A stretch of 64,000 bases of DNA from Delphinus delphis. Lineage: Eukaryota; Chordata; Mammalia; Artiodactyla; Delphinidae. Under the pieces are notes generated by a model. It saw only the letters and a program-made list of their open reading frames with translations, did not search any database and was not told the DNA's origin. Of the stretch, positions 1-12,824 are shown piece by piece. How positions within the stretch are numbered: position 1 is the first letter of the stretch; the number at the start of each line of letters is the position of its first letter. Position numbers and translations under genes: made by a program. The stretch is from positions 31,248,668 to 31,312,667 of the forward strand of contig NC_082685.1 of NCBI RefSeq assembly GCF_949987515.2, in the 5' to 3' direction.

Positions 1-2289
1 CATGCTTAGTGTTGTACAATGTATCATTTATTTATTAGTTTCTTTGTTTATTGCTGCTCTCTAACCAATAGGATGTAATAGCCAAAATAATGAGGACCTT
101 GTTTAGATTGTTCACTGATGTATCTTAGTTATCTAGAACAGTTTTAGGCATATGGCAGAAATTCTACTGATATGCACTGCATGTTACTGAATTAAACTAA
201 GCATTATTTAAAAACCACAGTTATTATTTTCCAAGGCAGTCCACTCTATTCCTAGAGGCCTCTGTTTGAAAGCCTTTTTAGTTTTGGAGCTCCTATGACT
301 TGTCAGCCTCCCCTAACAAGGCTACTCTATCTTAAAGTTGATTATTCCAATATTTAAAGACTCAACCTGAGTCAATCAACAAGTTGCTGAGCTGGAATCC
401 TTTATCACTCCCTCCTAGACACCAAGACATTTGTATTTTTAACAACAATACAAAAGTTTAATAATTGAAATGGTGGTTGAGACACAATATTTATCATGTC
501 ACCAGAGTAGTGATTCTCATCTTCCTTGAGTCTATGGACTCAAGTGTCGTGAATTCCATGAAGACACAAATCTGCTCATCAGAAAATTATACACACAAGC
601 AAAAGTTTAAATACAATTTCAGGAGAATCACAAATACCCCCAAATCTACGTAGATCCTAAATGATAAATAAGATGTTTCATGATATAATCCCAATCCTCA
701 AGGTGCCCCCTCTCTAAAGATGGGCAATAGCCTTCCCTATGTTTTCTTTTCTCTTTGCTTCACAATTGCATTCTGCTGCCCATATGGTAGTTTAGAACCT
801 AAATGATGAACATCTTTCTCAAGGAGGACAGGAAAATGCTTTTTTATGTCAAACTGCACTATTTTCAACTGTGAATTATCAATAGTAAATCATATCGACT
901 GGTTTATACTTTCAAATCATTTGGCAAAAAATATTTTTCACAATTCAGAAACATAATTCTGCTAACCATTGTTAGGGATATTTTTACCCACATGACTTTA
1001 AATCAGTGATATGAAATATAACAAAATTGCATTTACATCCTCTCTATACTCTGTTCCTGATTGTCTCCTTTTAACGAACTCTGCTGAGAGAAAACGCATT
1101 TGTTTTTGGTTTGCGGTGTTTCCAAAAGGCAAGATATGCAGACCTCGATAGCTTACTAAGTGATATAATTTTCTATAGGCAACACACAAAAATAAAATGA
1201 TTTGTTTTAACCCCAAGTCATTATAGGCACTGCCTGTTGTATTTCTCTCTATAGCAGAATTAAATAGATGTTTTTATTCTGGCAGAAATCTCACTCCCCC
1301 CGCTTTTGCTTTTGTCTCTTTTCTGAGAGGGATGAGACCTCCTCTGTCAACTCAGAAGCTCTTACTGTCACTAAGCAGAAAGAAAGCACCTCTCTGTGTA
1401 AGGACTATCATCTGCCAATAGATTTGGCTGTCAACCACCCAAAAGCACTGTCACTCAGTGTCAAAGCACTAACAACAAAGCAATTATCCACACAAAAAAG
1501 AAAGAGAATCAGAAGACCCAAGTTATGTAGATAAAACAGAGCCACTGAAAAATATAACAAGTGCCTCTGAAAGCTAAAGTGTGGTTCCCTTCCTCCCAAT
1601 ATGCTGCCACATCATCCGTAAAGCCTTCCCAATTTTTTTTTTTTTTTAAATTTAAATCTTGGCAAGTATTTCTGATTAGTTGTGAAACATCAACAAATAA
1701 TTTTCCAGGGAACATATCTTCTTCTATTAACATTTCTGCCTTACATGTAGGGGGAAAAATACCTGTAGGATCAATTAAAATTCCAATAAATCTACAGCTC
1801 AATTGATAAAAGCCAGGTAGTGGTAGCCTTAGAAAGAACGGCTGCCACACAGGGTGTCATTTCAAATGGACACAATAGAGTTGGAAACAGGAAAGCAGCA
1901 ACTGAATATTCGAGTTTGATGATGCTAGGCAAAGTGTATCAAATACTGTAATACTAAATAAAAATAAATTCTAACCTATGGGCTACGAATAAGCCTTGCA
2001 GGTAGCAATCAGAAATTCAAACTCAAGTTTGCATGCAAATATGGTGAAATAATAGTGGCTGCTTAACGACCTGAACTTTCTCCTATTATATATTGAATAC
2101 TTATTCGTTTTTTAAAATTTCTTACCTTAATTCAACAACTATTTATTAAGCATCTGTAACATTCCCAAAACTGCAGTCTAGTCTTAGGATGCAGTGGGGA
2201 AAGTAAGACCAATCTTAACTATCATGGGAAGAGTCTACTGGTAAAGACAGATGGAAGCACTCACACGAAAAGATAACTCTTGACTAGGG
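1..2289. other. AT-rich unassigned DNA
   Basis: No repeat family or exon was recognised. A short T run lies at about 1629-1645. The open frames here (the longest is 113 codons, 1509-1850 on the minus strand) have no recognisable domain and partly read through the T/A run. Such frames are expected by chance in DNA of this composition. Confidence 0.5.
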
Positions 2290-2512
2290 TGTCAGTATAG
2301 TTCAGATCTCCTTCTGACTCTACCTGTGTTTTATTTGTCCTTTGCCTTTGGCCAAGTCATTTTCTTTCTCTGGAAAAAATTTCTGTGTTTTGTAAAATAA
2401 ATGAGATGGGCTAATATATTAATCTCTAATTTCATTTTGTTCACAAAAAATCCTATGATTCTATTTGATGACTTCTAAGGTCTCTTCCTCTAACCCACAT
2501 TCATATTTCTCA
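2290..2512 (+). repeat. MIR SINE, plus strand, degraded
   Basis: The stretch follows the MIR order: a 'gttcagatct...ctgactctacc' region, then a 'ccttt(g)gccaagtcatttt' block matching the MIR core 'ccttgggcaagt', a 'ctgtgttttgtaaaataaatgagatggg' equivalent, and a closing 'gacttctaaggtctcttcc' block. It is diverged and may carry a small insertion. MIR is an ancient tRNA-derived SINE mobilised by L2. Confidence 0.6.
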
Positions 2513-3995
2513 GAGGGAGATAAAATGGTCTACCAGGAATATTTTGGGCACAGCACTGCAAATAGTCTGTAAGCTTTCTCCCTCTGAAATCCATAATTTT
2601 TACTTAAGCCCACTATCATCATCGTCATTATAATTAATATTATGACATTCTCCAGATTCTGGTATTTGTACAACATAATGGGAACATTTACTATAAAAAA
2701 ATAAAAGTGATGAAAATATCTAAATTATTCAGAAAAATGTTACAAATTGTGGGAGGTGGGAGGGATGATAAATGACTATTTAACTAAATTTGTTTTTAAT
2801 TAAAACCTTTGGATAATTGTCAGTGTCTACCTCGCTATTAATCTGTTATTAACGCAGATATATTTCTGTATCTTCTGGATATTTATCTTATAAAAATATG
2901 AAAATGTTATCTTAGAATAAAAAATTATATAACACCATGAATTTTAATTTTAGTTCTCTCAGGTGAGATAAGTCCTATATAATTTTGTAAACTGTTGATT
3001 ATCATGAGAATATGAAACTGTATGAACGAGAGGGTGGGTTGGAATATTTTGATTTTGGATAAACAGCAAAATTTAATCTTGTTATTAATAATTAATAAGA
3101 TTTAACAAGATTTTCTAACAGAAGACAAAATGTTTATTAATAAATTTAAAATATAGTAGAACACATTATATAATTTATGCTAAAAGTCTGAATTTTCTTC
3201 TTGATATTGACAAGTAGCGTATACAATACATTCTCTAGTGAAAATAATGGAAGAAGTATGAAAGATTTTTATGCAGAAATGATAATATATTGATAGTTTT
3301 TTAATTAATTCATTTCTTTTTTATTTATATTTATTTCACATTTTCTCTGGTGACTACCAATAGATTTGATTTGGTAACTCTGCTTTGAATTTAAACATAT
3401 GTCCTGTCTTTCAGTATAAGAACAGTAAAATGGGACAGGGATATGAAAATATGTGACTAAGAACCAAAATCATCTAAGAGAAACTTTCACATCAGGAAGT
3501 TCCAAACTCACTTTGCTAGACTTATACAGAGTAGCCAAGAGTCAAGATGCTTTCATCTTCTTCAAAGTAACATCACATATTTGGTAATGAACTGTGAATC
3601 CTAATTTCTAGATGGGAATACTAACCTTAATCTAGTTTTCCAAATCAGAACCTGGGAGGCTGGGGAAGCAACAGTAATTTTCAAGAAGGATCAGATAGAA
3701 GGTATCATGTTGTACTGAATAACCTCAGGACTACTACACTATATATAACTTCCCTTACCATAGGTTATTCATCTTCCATTCTTTATCATCCAGCACAATG
3801 CTGGTACATGATTCAGTATGAGCTACATATTTGTCACACTGAAATTAGTCAAATGGACACTAAAATAAGGACACTTCAGTTTCAGTATAATTTCTACTAT
3901 CAAAATAACTCTGAATTGATCACATCTATGGTAGTTTGACCACCAACTCTGAAATTATACGTCTAGTTATTTGATGGCAATAACATGCCAAATAT
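2513..3995. other. AT-rich unassigned DNA with one short hairpin
   Basis: No family was recognised. A 10-bp inverted repeat (aatcttgtta at 3075-3084, taacaagatt at 3103-3112) flanks an 18-base AT loop. This could fold but is also common in such AT-rich DNA. The right end, 3982-3995 (aacatgccaaatat), is the left target-site duplication of the next L1. Confidence 0.5.
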
Positions 3996-4810
3996 CAGAA
4001 GACCTAAATAGAGATTTCTTCAAAGAAGACATACAGATGGCCAAGAGGCACATGAAAAGCTGCTCAACATCACTAATTATTAGAGAAATGCAAATCAAAA
4101 CTACAATGAGGTATCACCTCATACCAGTTAAGAATGGGCATCATCAGAAAATCTACAAACAACAAATGCTGGAGAGGGTGTGGAGAAAATGGAACACTCT
4201 TGCACTGTTGGTGGGAATGTAAATGGATACAGCCACTATGGAGAACAGTATGGAGGTTCCTTAAAAAACTAAAAATAGAATTACCATATGACCCAGCAAT
4301 CCCACTACTGGGCATATACACAGAGGAAACCATAATTCAAAAAGACACATGCGCTCCAATGTTCATTGCAGCCCTGTTTACAATAGCCAGGTCATGGAAG
4401 CAACTTAGATGCCCATCGACAGACGAAATCTAGTTTTATAAAGAAGATGTGGTACATATTGGGTCATTTGTAGAGATGTGGAAGGACCTAGAGATTGTCA
4501 TACAGAGTGAAGTACGTCAGAAAGAGAAAAACAAATATTGTATATTGACACATGTATGTGGAATCTAGAAAAATGGTACAGATGAACTGGTTTGCAAGGC
4601 AGAAATAGAGACACAGATTTGCAAGGCAGAAATAGAGACACAGATGTAGAGAACAAACGTATGGACACCAAGAGGGGAAAGTGGCGGCGGTGGTGGTGGG
4701 ATGAATTGGGAGATTGGGATTGACATATATACACTAATATGTATAAAATAGATAACTAATAAGAACCTGCTCTATAAAAAATAAATTAATTAAATTAAAT
4801 TTAAAAAATA
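3996..4810 (+). mobile_element. L1 retrotransposon, 5'-truncated, with perfect TSD
   Basis: This is the 3' end of an artiodactyl-type L1: the C-terminal part of ORF2 (to about 4435), then 3' UTR and an A/T-rich tail. ORF2 keeps the zinc-knuckle-like motif C-x3-C-x7-H-x4-C ([18 protein letters not shown]). Typical L1 phrases such as 'ggtgtggagaaaatgg' are intact. The 14-bp target-site duplication aacatgccaaatat is perfect (3982-3995 and 4811-4824). The copy lost a short ORF2 segment near 4455 and gained a 27-bp tandem duplication at 4591-4644. It cannot encode a working ORF2 protein. Confidence 0.93.
4591..4644 (+). repeat. 27-bp perfect tandem duplication inside L1 3' UTR
   Basis: Two identical 27-base units (4591-4617 and 4618-4644), each starting tttgcaaggc and ending gagacacaga, lie head to tail in the L1 3' UTR. 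Related L1 ends in this window carry the unit once, so the second copy arose in or just before this insertion. Confidence 0.9.
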
Positions 4811-4824
4811 AACATGCCAAATAT

Positions 4825-5244
4825 TTAAACATCTCAGATGAAGAATATATCTTTCTTAACTTGGGTATTTCACATTAAAAATGAACACACACACACATAT
4901 ACAGTGTGTGTGTTCATATACTCACTACATTTGAAAAGGTTACTTATATTTTAACATTTGCATTTATGGACAATTTTGGAGCAATATAGAAAAAACTTGA
5001 GAATGAAAAAGTTGTCTTCATTTTCTTCTCTTTCTAAGGTACTAAAATTTATTTTCAAATTACTAGTGGAGCTACTGCTATATTTTACTTGGTGGAATCA
5101 TAGGCTTTAAAATATTTTGTATATATTTTAAATATGTACTGTTGCAATTATAATACAGTAATTCTATTTCAAGTTGAGTAAAACTTATTTTTAAATTAAT
5201 TCCCAATTTTATAAAAACTCTTTGCTAGACATCTCCATTGGTAT
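4825..5244. other. AT-rich unassigned DNA with a small CA/TG palindrome
   Basis: At about 4886-4913 a short (AC)n run meets a (GT)n run around 'atatacag', giving a small dyad. The rest is AT-rich with no recognised repeat or coding signal. Confidence 0.5.
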
Positions 5245-5490
5245 GGCAATAATGATAATGATGTTGATAACAAATGCTTATCTAGCCTTACTGGACCGTA
5301 TTCAAAATGCTTTACAAATCTTAACTCATTTAATTCTAATAGCAACTCTATGAGGCTGTTGTTATTCCCATTTTGCAGATGAGCAAACCAAGGATAAGGA
5401 ACTTGCCTTAATCATACAGCTAGTAAGTGCAGAGCTGGAATTTGATCCAATGCATTCAGTTCCAAATGCCATGCTCTTAATCAGTAGACT
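5245..5490 (-). repeat. MIR SINE, minus strand, nearly full length
   Basis: Read on the plus strand, it follows the reverse complement of MIR: 'caaatgcttatctagcc', 'ctttacaaatcttaactcatttaat', 'caactctatgaggctgttgttattcccattttgcagatgagcaaac', 'aacttgcctt', 'cagctagtaagtgcagagctgg', 'atgctcttaa'. The order and spacing cover most of the ~260-bp element. Confidence 0.85.
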
Positions 5491-5510
5491 AATGATGACA
5501 ATATTAATAT

Positions 5511-5549
5511 GTTATATATATATATATATATATATTTAATATATATATC
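5511..5549. repeat. (TA)n microsatellite
   Basis: A run of alternating TA, interrupted once by 'tttaa', immediately downstream of the MIR. Confidence 0.9.
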
Positions 5550-7634
5550 CATGAAAAATACTAAAATATATTAACCAGTGATCAATTACAAAATAAAAAT
5601 AAAAAAGTTGAGTTTACCTTAAAGATTACCTTACAATTTGGTTATTACAGAATAGGTGCTTGGAATTAGAAATGGATATTAGGGTAACTAAAGATTATAT
5701 AATTTCCTGGTGCCTAGAGTGAGAACAACGTAATTCGTTAAAATTCTAAGAAAAAAAATGAGTCATTTTAGATAAAATGACCCTGCCAATTTAAATTTTG
5801 AAGCAATGAATATTCAGGATAAATATTTCTCTTTGCATATATTCATTCTGAATGATTGGCTTGACAAAATGCCAATTTCAGTTCACTTGATAATTATTAA
5901 CAATTTTACTGAATGAATTTTATTTCATTTAATTGTTTGTAAATAAAACTATTCTTACCTAGAATTTTTCAATAACATCATCTAAAGGATTTATCAAATA
6001 TGTTAAATAAATGCAGGTCTAAGCTATAGACCTCTCAGAACCAATGAGACAAAAGAGGTCAGCATTTACTAATTAAACGAAGACTTTCTACATTCTAACA
6101 TGTATTTACTAAAAGCAAAGTTGAAAATGTAGAAAAAATCTTGGGACTTTCTTACATACACAAAGATGACATTAGTTGTGTGAACTAGGAAAAAAGCTAC
6201 AAAACAGTTCATCAGTAGCAAGTTGCACTTAAAATAGTAAAATATGTTATCAGAGGACAAAAAACAAAACTCAGAAGGATTTCAAATTTTAAAAAGAAAA
6301 AGAAAATCTTATGTATATTTTCTGATATTGTAGAAATGGAGAGAACAAGTTGGCATTTCTGGAGAGTCCTTGATAGAAAAGGATCGGTTTTTGAGGTAGA
6401 ATCCAAATGGTTTTGTAATAGTTTCTTTCCATCCTTGAATAAAATGGGCCAGGCTCAGAGATGACTAACAAGAAAGGGTGAACTTGACCTCTCCCTTGCT
6501 CTGAACATACCATAGCTATCCTATTAGAACTTTTATAGATCTGCTTTTATTTTATTTTATGGTTGTGTTTTGTTTTGTTTTATTTATTTATTTATTTTTG
6601 TTTACTCTCCTGCACTTCCAAATCTAATAGCTGGAAATATAAAAGAAGTCCAGAAATTGTTGTCATGTATAGTGTATATGAATGGGTTTCTTAGAATCTC
6701 TGCCAATTTGGGTAGCTCCCAACTTGGAAAGTTTCCCAGATGGGTGCACTTAAAAAAGTTATGCCATTCTCCAACTTGCTGTTGACAAACGTTTCTGTGG
6801 ATGCTAATAGACATAAATGTTATTTCTTATTTAGACTAAGTATAGAAGTGGAGCATTTACAGCAGCACATTAGAGATTCGTATCAGCCAGGAGTAGAAAA
6901 TGGCCTGGGAGAAAAGCAAAAACATTACAATTGTATACAGCAGTTAATTCATGTGTGGGCTCTGTCAAAGTGTGTGTTTCTGGAGGATTCTAGCTAGAAC
7001 TCAGTAGTAGGACTGTGCTTGTGGGTGAGGGACGGTATTCTCAAATATCTGTGTTTTTAAAATCAAAGATCTCTAATACTTCTACAGTACTTCTGTACTT
7101 CCAATTAAATGTTTTCTTATTATGAATGATATAGACAAGGATTCATCCTGTTGAAAAATGAATCTAGGTTTGCTAATCTGATACTTCCAAAACTGTGCTC
7201 AGAATATTCAAAAAATTCATTTGGTGGCAGATGGTGGAAAAGGATAAGAAATGAGGACAGGTTCTCATCACCTAACTAAGGGCAGGATTTTCTACAGATA
7301 TACACACAGTGGAGACAGAATAGTCTCAGTTCATCACATGATCCTGTGTCTGAGTAGGGAACTAATCCCATTTCTTATAATCAGGTCTTTTGCCAATTTA
7401 TCTTGGTTCCTTTAAACAAATACTAGGAAAAGAGAAAGGAGAGGGGGGAAAAATGGAAAAATCATGGGAACTCAAGCAGAGAGCCAAAGAACATTATTTC
7501 TAAACATGATAATTCCTTTGGAAGTTCAAGGTTAGGAGAATATCAAATTGATCTAAAATAAGACACGTATTAATATTTAATATGATTTCCTCCTGCCCCT
7601 GTGCCAGTCAGACATTTGGTCCCTAGCATGACAT
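5550..7634. other. AT-rich unassigned DNA
   Basis: No repeat was named with confidence. A low-complexity T-rich stretch with TTTA/TTTTG units lies at 6545-6600. The overlapping short frames around 6069-6997 on both strands have no recognisable motif. Confidence 0.45.
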
Positions 7635-7750
7635 TAATAAGACTGTAAGCTCCTTGAGACAGACACCATGTCTGGTTTATTTCTCTGCACCCCAGGGGAT
7701 TTATCCCAGGTACTAGTGCTTAGAAGGGGCTCAAAACATATTTGAAGAGA
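7635..7750 (+). repeat. L2 LINE 3' end fragment
   Basis: The block 'gactgtaagctccttgagac...ccatgtctggtttatt...tctgcacccca...ggtactagtgcttagaaggggctcaaaacatatttgaa' matches the highly conserved 3' terminus of L2, which normally ends in 'gcctggcacatagtaggtgctcaataaatatttgttga'. Only the last ~115 bp are present. Confidence 0.8.
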
Positions 7751-10700
7751 GAAATCCAAAATAATTAGCCCTGTGTTTATCTTAAACAAAGCTTTGCTTC
7801 CATTCAAAATTAGTCACTTGCTGCCACACAGCTCCGGAAGACTCTAGATCACCAATGAATAAATATAAATAAGTACAAATCATTGTTACACTTGCAGAAT
7901 TAAAACAGTGAACTGGGTAGTTGCCAAGACCCTTTCCAATATTAACATTTTCCTATCTCTGGACATATCTTTACATGTTCCTCTTTTTTATGTCTGGAGA
8001 GAAAAAAATCAGTATATTAGTTTTGGTATTGTTTTTCTATTTTCAGGGTGGTGTTTTTAATGTTTTTATGTGTTTTTTTTTTTTTTGTTTGTTTGTTTTC
8101 TGAGGTAGAAGGGAGTCAATGCAAAGGTGCTACCAGTTTCAAATAAAAACTACTGCTTTGCTTCGGGTTAAATCACTTAACCTGCTGTGACGCAATTAGA
8201 ATCTACTTTGCTACTGAGCACAGCTAGGTGCTTAATAAAAGGGTCACGGGGAGGCACACACAAGGATGGCCACTCAGCTCTGCAAATAGCAGGAGCCCTT
8301 CACCAGCTGTGCAAAATGGTCACTGCACTATGCTGGACAAGTAGATCCATCTCCCCCCGACTGCCAGTCCCCACTTTGGAAAGACTATAGAATTCTGGAA
8401 TTCACTGCCTGTGAAAGTGAGGCAAGCGATTGCATGCATTTTTTAAAATGCTGTTTTATTAAATTTTATTTTACATGATAGAGAATGTTGCCAGAGTTTT
8501 TTACATACATGATAAATCTCTCACTTTTCTTATTTACTGACAAATGATGAAAGTCAAGAACAATTCATCACCTGCTGGGGCCACTCAGATATGAAACCAA
8601 GCCTGCTGTTGCCCACCGTGCTTTAAATCAAAACTACAGAGCTAACACACTCTCGCCCTCACACATCCACACACTCAGAGGTAAGAAAAGGCAAACATAA
8701 TAAATGTCTTCTGCAGAAACAGAGGCAGTCCCACAGTCAGTCAAAGCAAAATACTGTCTCTCACCTTTACCTATAGTGTCCTTCTTAAAAAAGTGTAATG
8801 GGAAAGCAGTCCAGACTTCTGATGGCGTCACCTAAGTCTGGAACCTATTTAACTGACCATTTAATGAGTCGCAACCTTTTCTTAAGATTACTCAAAACAT
8901 ACATCTCCATCTAATTCTCTAAAACAACATAAACAGTATTTTTTCTTCTTTTTCTAAAGAAAATAAAGACACTACACATTTATTCAAGAATAGGAAAGGA
9001 ATGCAAAAGTTATTTTTGCTTTAACAATCTCAATCTGTTAAATATGAAAAAACTTACATAAATAATGGGGATTCACGTATCTGTCATTTTTTTCTAAAAA
9101 TTATGACTGTGTCAAGTAGAAAAAATATTAACAGATCATTTATGTAGTTAAGAAACATCTATTTTAATTCTACCCCCTGAAATACAAATTCCTGAACCTG
9201 AACCTTGCCATAATCCTAAAGTTATTCTGGAATCCCTGCTTATGTCAGAGGTGCTCTATACTATCTTAATTTTATAAGGGGAAAGCAATTCGTATTTCCT
9301 ATGCATACTGTGACCATGGTAAAGGTTGGTCGAGTGTTGTTTTGAGTCCCTGTGGCTATTGCCCATTAGTTCCAGTGGAGAAAGATAATGACTCCCTGGT
9401 ATAGCAATTTATCATACTACTGCTAGGTCTGAATTCTATATTCAGCCACTACACATGAAATCAATCCACAAAGGAGACAAAGAAAACCAGCAGAACTTGA
9501 AAACCAATCAAATATCTTGCATCAGTTATTATTGCTGGTCACGGCAAGAAGAAAATTGTTGCTTTAATTGTTTTGTCTGAGAACTCATCTCTTCATGTAA
9601 ATCAAGGGATAGTTACTCTGCCTCATTTAGGCCACTACAGATTGTCTCTCTTTCATAAGTCGGAAATGGAATGAATCAGAAAACATGCAATAAAGGTACT
9701 TCAAAGAAAGCAAGGAAAAGACACGTGCAAATTTACTGTGTTTGTATTCTATTCTTGACTCAAGGAGTTGACGACATTTGTAAAATACTAATAGAAAAGT
9801 AGCACAGGGAGGCTTTCATTAATTTTTTTTTTCTGACAAATCAATAGGATTTGTCCTGGAGAATCCACACTTTCAATACTCTGCAACTAGTTGACTGCAT
9901 TTTTTAAGGTGACCAACTGAGGTCTGGTACACTCAGGGGCCATAATTAAATATACTTTCTCATAAATCAAAACAGTGTGTTTTGTTTCATCAGGACTTTG
10001 AATAAAGAGAAACTAGTATTTCAAAGGTAGAGAGTTAGATTGCTTGCATCGCTAAAGATATGGTTGGGGCAGCAGCTACTTTACCAAATCCAATCTCTTT
10101 GCAAAGCAAGAAGTCGAAGAGATTTATCATTGCCAATGCTGGTGATTAGAAAGTGTAATTCGTCAATGCCATTTAGTGGCCAGTGAATGAATGGATCAGA
10201 CCTATCTGGAAGCTGGCTTTTAATGTTAAAAGGGGAATTCACTTAGACAGATAATCTATTTCTCAAAAAGGAATTGACTTTAAAACGTCTATTTGATTGT
10301 ACCCTCATTCATTTATTACTTGTATTTGGAAATGTCCTATATAGCTAGTTTCTCAAGCCCCTAATTCCTCTCTACTGGTTCTCTGACTTCTGAGAACATT
10401 TACCAGTTGGAAACATTCTCACAATTATCCAGAAAACCAGAGAAAATACCAAATAGAAAGGAGAGAAAACTTTATTTTTAGGCCACTGCCACTTTGGTAG
10501 GCTATCCTGAAGAATTTTCAAATGAAAAAATGGCTAGGTTAGAAAAAGAATATGATTGAGTTATGCAAGCCTTACCTATACACATATTTAATCTGCCATA
10601 GAAATTGTCAAGTGACTTTAAGAGATCAGAGCTGGCCAAAGAAGAATAACATATTCAGCTTTGTTATGATTCTACTAATAAATTTTGGGTTTTTATTGAA

Positions 10701-11559
10701 GTTAAAATTAAAATTGTCTTCTCTGACACTCTTAGAAATAGATAAAATAATTCAACTGATTACTCTCTCAAAAGCTTGTATGGAAAATATATTTCAGATT
10801 CAGCTCTCAACTTATTTTTTTAAGCTACAAGATTACTGATTATGTGGCTTCTGAAAATTATTACAGCTCAAATTAAATTGTTTCATTGTATTATTTGTTT
10901 TAACTGAGTATGCTCTTTAGTGTTTCCTAAGTGTGTTCTCTTTCCTGACCCTCCTATTCACACACCTTTTCTGCCCTCTTTAATTTACCGTCCCTTTTAA
11001 TGAAGGGCTTATTTCCACAGAAAGTATAATAGATTCACAAAGAAACTTACTGTCATGCAAATATCCTTTCCCTTATAGTGAAGGTATTTTCTCTCTTAAA
11101 ACCTACTTCATGATTCAAGTGTTCTTTTAAAATTGGATTTAAAAAAAAAAATATATGTGTAAACCAGTGCTACATAAAGAGTTGTCTTTGGGTAGATGTT
11201 AGTCTTCAGTTACTACCTTGCAGTGTGATAAGATTGTGTTAGGATGTAAATTAATTACATCACTAGGCACACTGTTGTGTTCAACTGAGCTTTCTTTTTT
11301 TTTTTTTTCAGAAAGAAATTTCTCAACAAAGGAAGTAGTGTGTGGATATACTGTCTGTTGTATATTCCATGTCTTGTCATGGGCCATTAATAAGCAGTTC
11401 AAGGAACAGCACTTTGAGTGACAAAACTACATACGTCTAATGGGTCTTATGCCCGATCTGGTTCAAACATCTGTGGACTTGATAAATCTATAGCTCTAGA
11501 GCATTAGAATAGTCCTCCTCTCCCGTTCAATGTCACAGTTCACCATGTCATTCACTCAC
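7751..11559. other. Long block with few recognisable repeats
   Basis: About 3.8 kb in which I recognised only low-complexity tracts: T/TTTG at 8068-8100, a T run at 9823-9832, an A run with AT at 11140-11156, and a T run at 11291-11306. No splice-bounded open frame resembling a known exon was seen. The lack of young L1 and SINE insertions contrasts with the rest of the window (see findings). Confidence 0.45.
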
Positions 11560-11965
11560 TCTTTCACACATTCATCCTGTGTTTAATACTTGTTCTCAGG
11601 GAGTTTACATTCTTCTGAGAGACAATACCAAATAATAAACAAATATATAAACTAAGTATATTAAGAAGATATTAAATGCTTTGAAGAAAACAAAACAGGA
11701 TGATGCAATTAAACCTGGGAGGAAAGAGTGGCATATGTGCGCTGATATAGAATGAGCCTTTGAGCTGAGAAGTGAAAAATGAAGAGAAATCATCCAGAGG
11801 AAAGGTAGAGAAAGAGCTGTTTTCAGCAGAAAAACAAAAACAGTTAGTGTTTTCCCACCCTAAGGTGGGATGAGCTTGACACGTCAGATGAATAGGAAAG
11901 GGCTTGGCAGGACTGGGGTATAGGGGACAAAAAGAGGGTCCAGGGTCTGCACTAGGAAAGGCCAC
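11560..11965 (+). repeat. Ancient interspersed repeat, family not assigned
   Basis: It shares an organisation I recognise from an abundant old mammalian repeat: 'ctcagggagtttacattcttctgagagacaatacc', a run of 'aataaacaaatatataaac', 'gaagatattaaatgctttgaagaaaacaaaacagg', then a G-rich segment. The block at 55830-56600 has the same arrangement. I cannot name the family reliably without a search. Confidence 0.45.
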
Positions 11966-12621
11966 CAAAACACCTTCTTCTGTAATCCACTAGTCATCAA
12001 ATTGGCATTATCACTTCAGCAGGCAAATTTCTTCTCAAATTGCTTAACACTCTCAATTCTAATTGACAGAATTATTGAGACCAACAAGCTAGTAGCATGT
12101 CTAGAGTGAGAACATTGGGAGTTGGGATTAAAGGTGTCTGACTTGTCTGAGAGCGTAAGTTGCCCATTTAGAATCTTTCTTTAGGACTTGGGATACCTAA
12201 TCCACTGAACACAATCATGTGGCTTGAAAAAGCACAGCCTTGTGGAGGTGACATACCCCCAAATAAGAGTTTAGACCGGGCCCTCAGAATGTCATTGTTG
12301 TAGAGGCCATACAGATAACATAAACAAGTCAAATGGTCAGGTTATCTTGCTAGTCAAATGATGAAGAGGAACCAACACATGTGATGTGACAAGCAGTAAG
12401 GGGATGGTGGCAAAGTGGAAAAATAATGTGCCCTTTCTAAAAGTGTAAGCCACCATGGAGTTCCAGCCAATAATATTCAAGTGGGCATGTGGCCCGAGTG
12501 TGCCCAGATATTCTAATTCATTCATAAGAAGCTGGAATTTGGGATTTGGAGATGAACTCATATGATCATTTTATCAATAGATGTTGGCAAGGTACTAAAA
12601 AACACTCAGATCAAACAAAAC
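11966..12621. other. Unassigned DNA upstream of the first 203-bp unit
   Basis: Moderately AT-rich with no confident family. The minus-strand frame at 12337-12561 has no recognisable domain. The segment at about 12590-12621 ('atcaaacaaaacac') slightly resembles the ends of hAT-type DNA transposons. This is too weak to call. Confidence 0.35.
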
Positions 12622-12824
12622 ACAACTTCAGGCCTCCATTAACCCACTGGCTGTTGGTTTCCAAACTTGATTTAATCAAAGGGCTCAGATGATATTTCAG
12701 ACATAAACAAAAGGACCATCTTATTGTATAGCAACTTTGATGAATAACTGGGTAGCCTGACCTATTTTGTTTCTTGCATGATGTTAGTTTAAGGTTGGTA
12801 ACAATATTCCACAAAGGTTCTGCA
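12622..12824 (-). repeat. Unidentified ~203-bp repeated unit, copy 1
   Basis: It aligns along its whole length with 14667-14868, starting 'acaac(t/c)tcaggc' and ending at 'attccacaaa.gtt'. Identity is about three quarters or more by eye, with few indels. Both copies keep a minus-strand frame with the same peptide pattern, for example WNIVTNLKL here and WNIVTKLKL in copy 2. The strand given is that of the shared frame. I do not recognise the unit. It could be a small DNA-transposon remnant or a local duplication. Confidence 0.7.

Noticed and set aside
1509..1850. 113-codon minus-strand open frame in non-repeat DNA
   Set aside because: It overlaps a T15 run on the plus strand (a lysine run in the frame) and a competing plus-strand frame. 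It has no domain, splice context or codon pattern that I can support.
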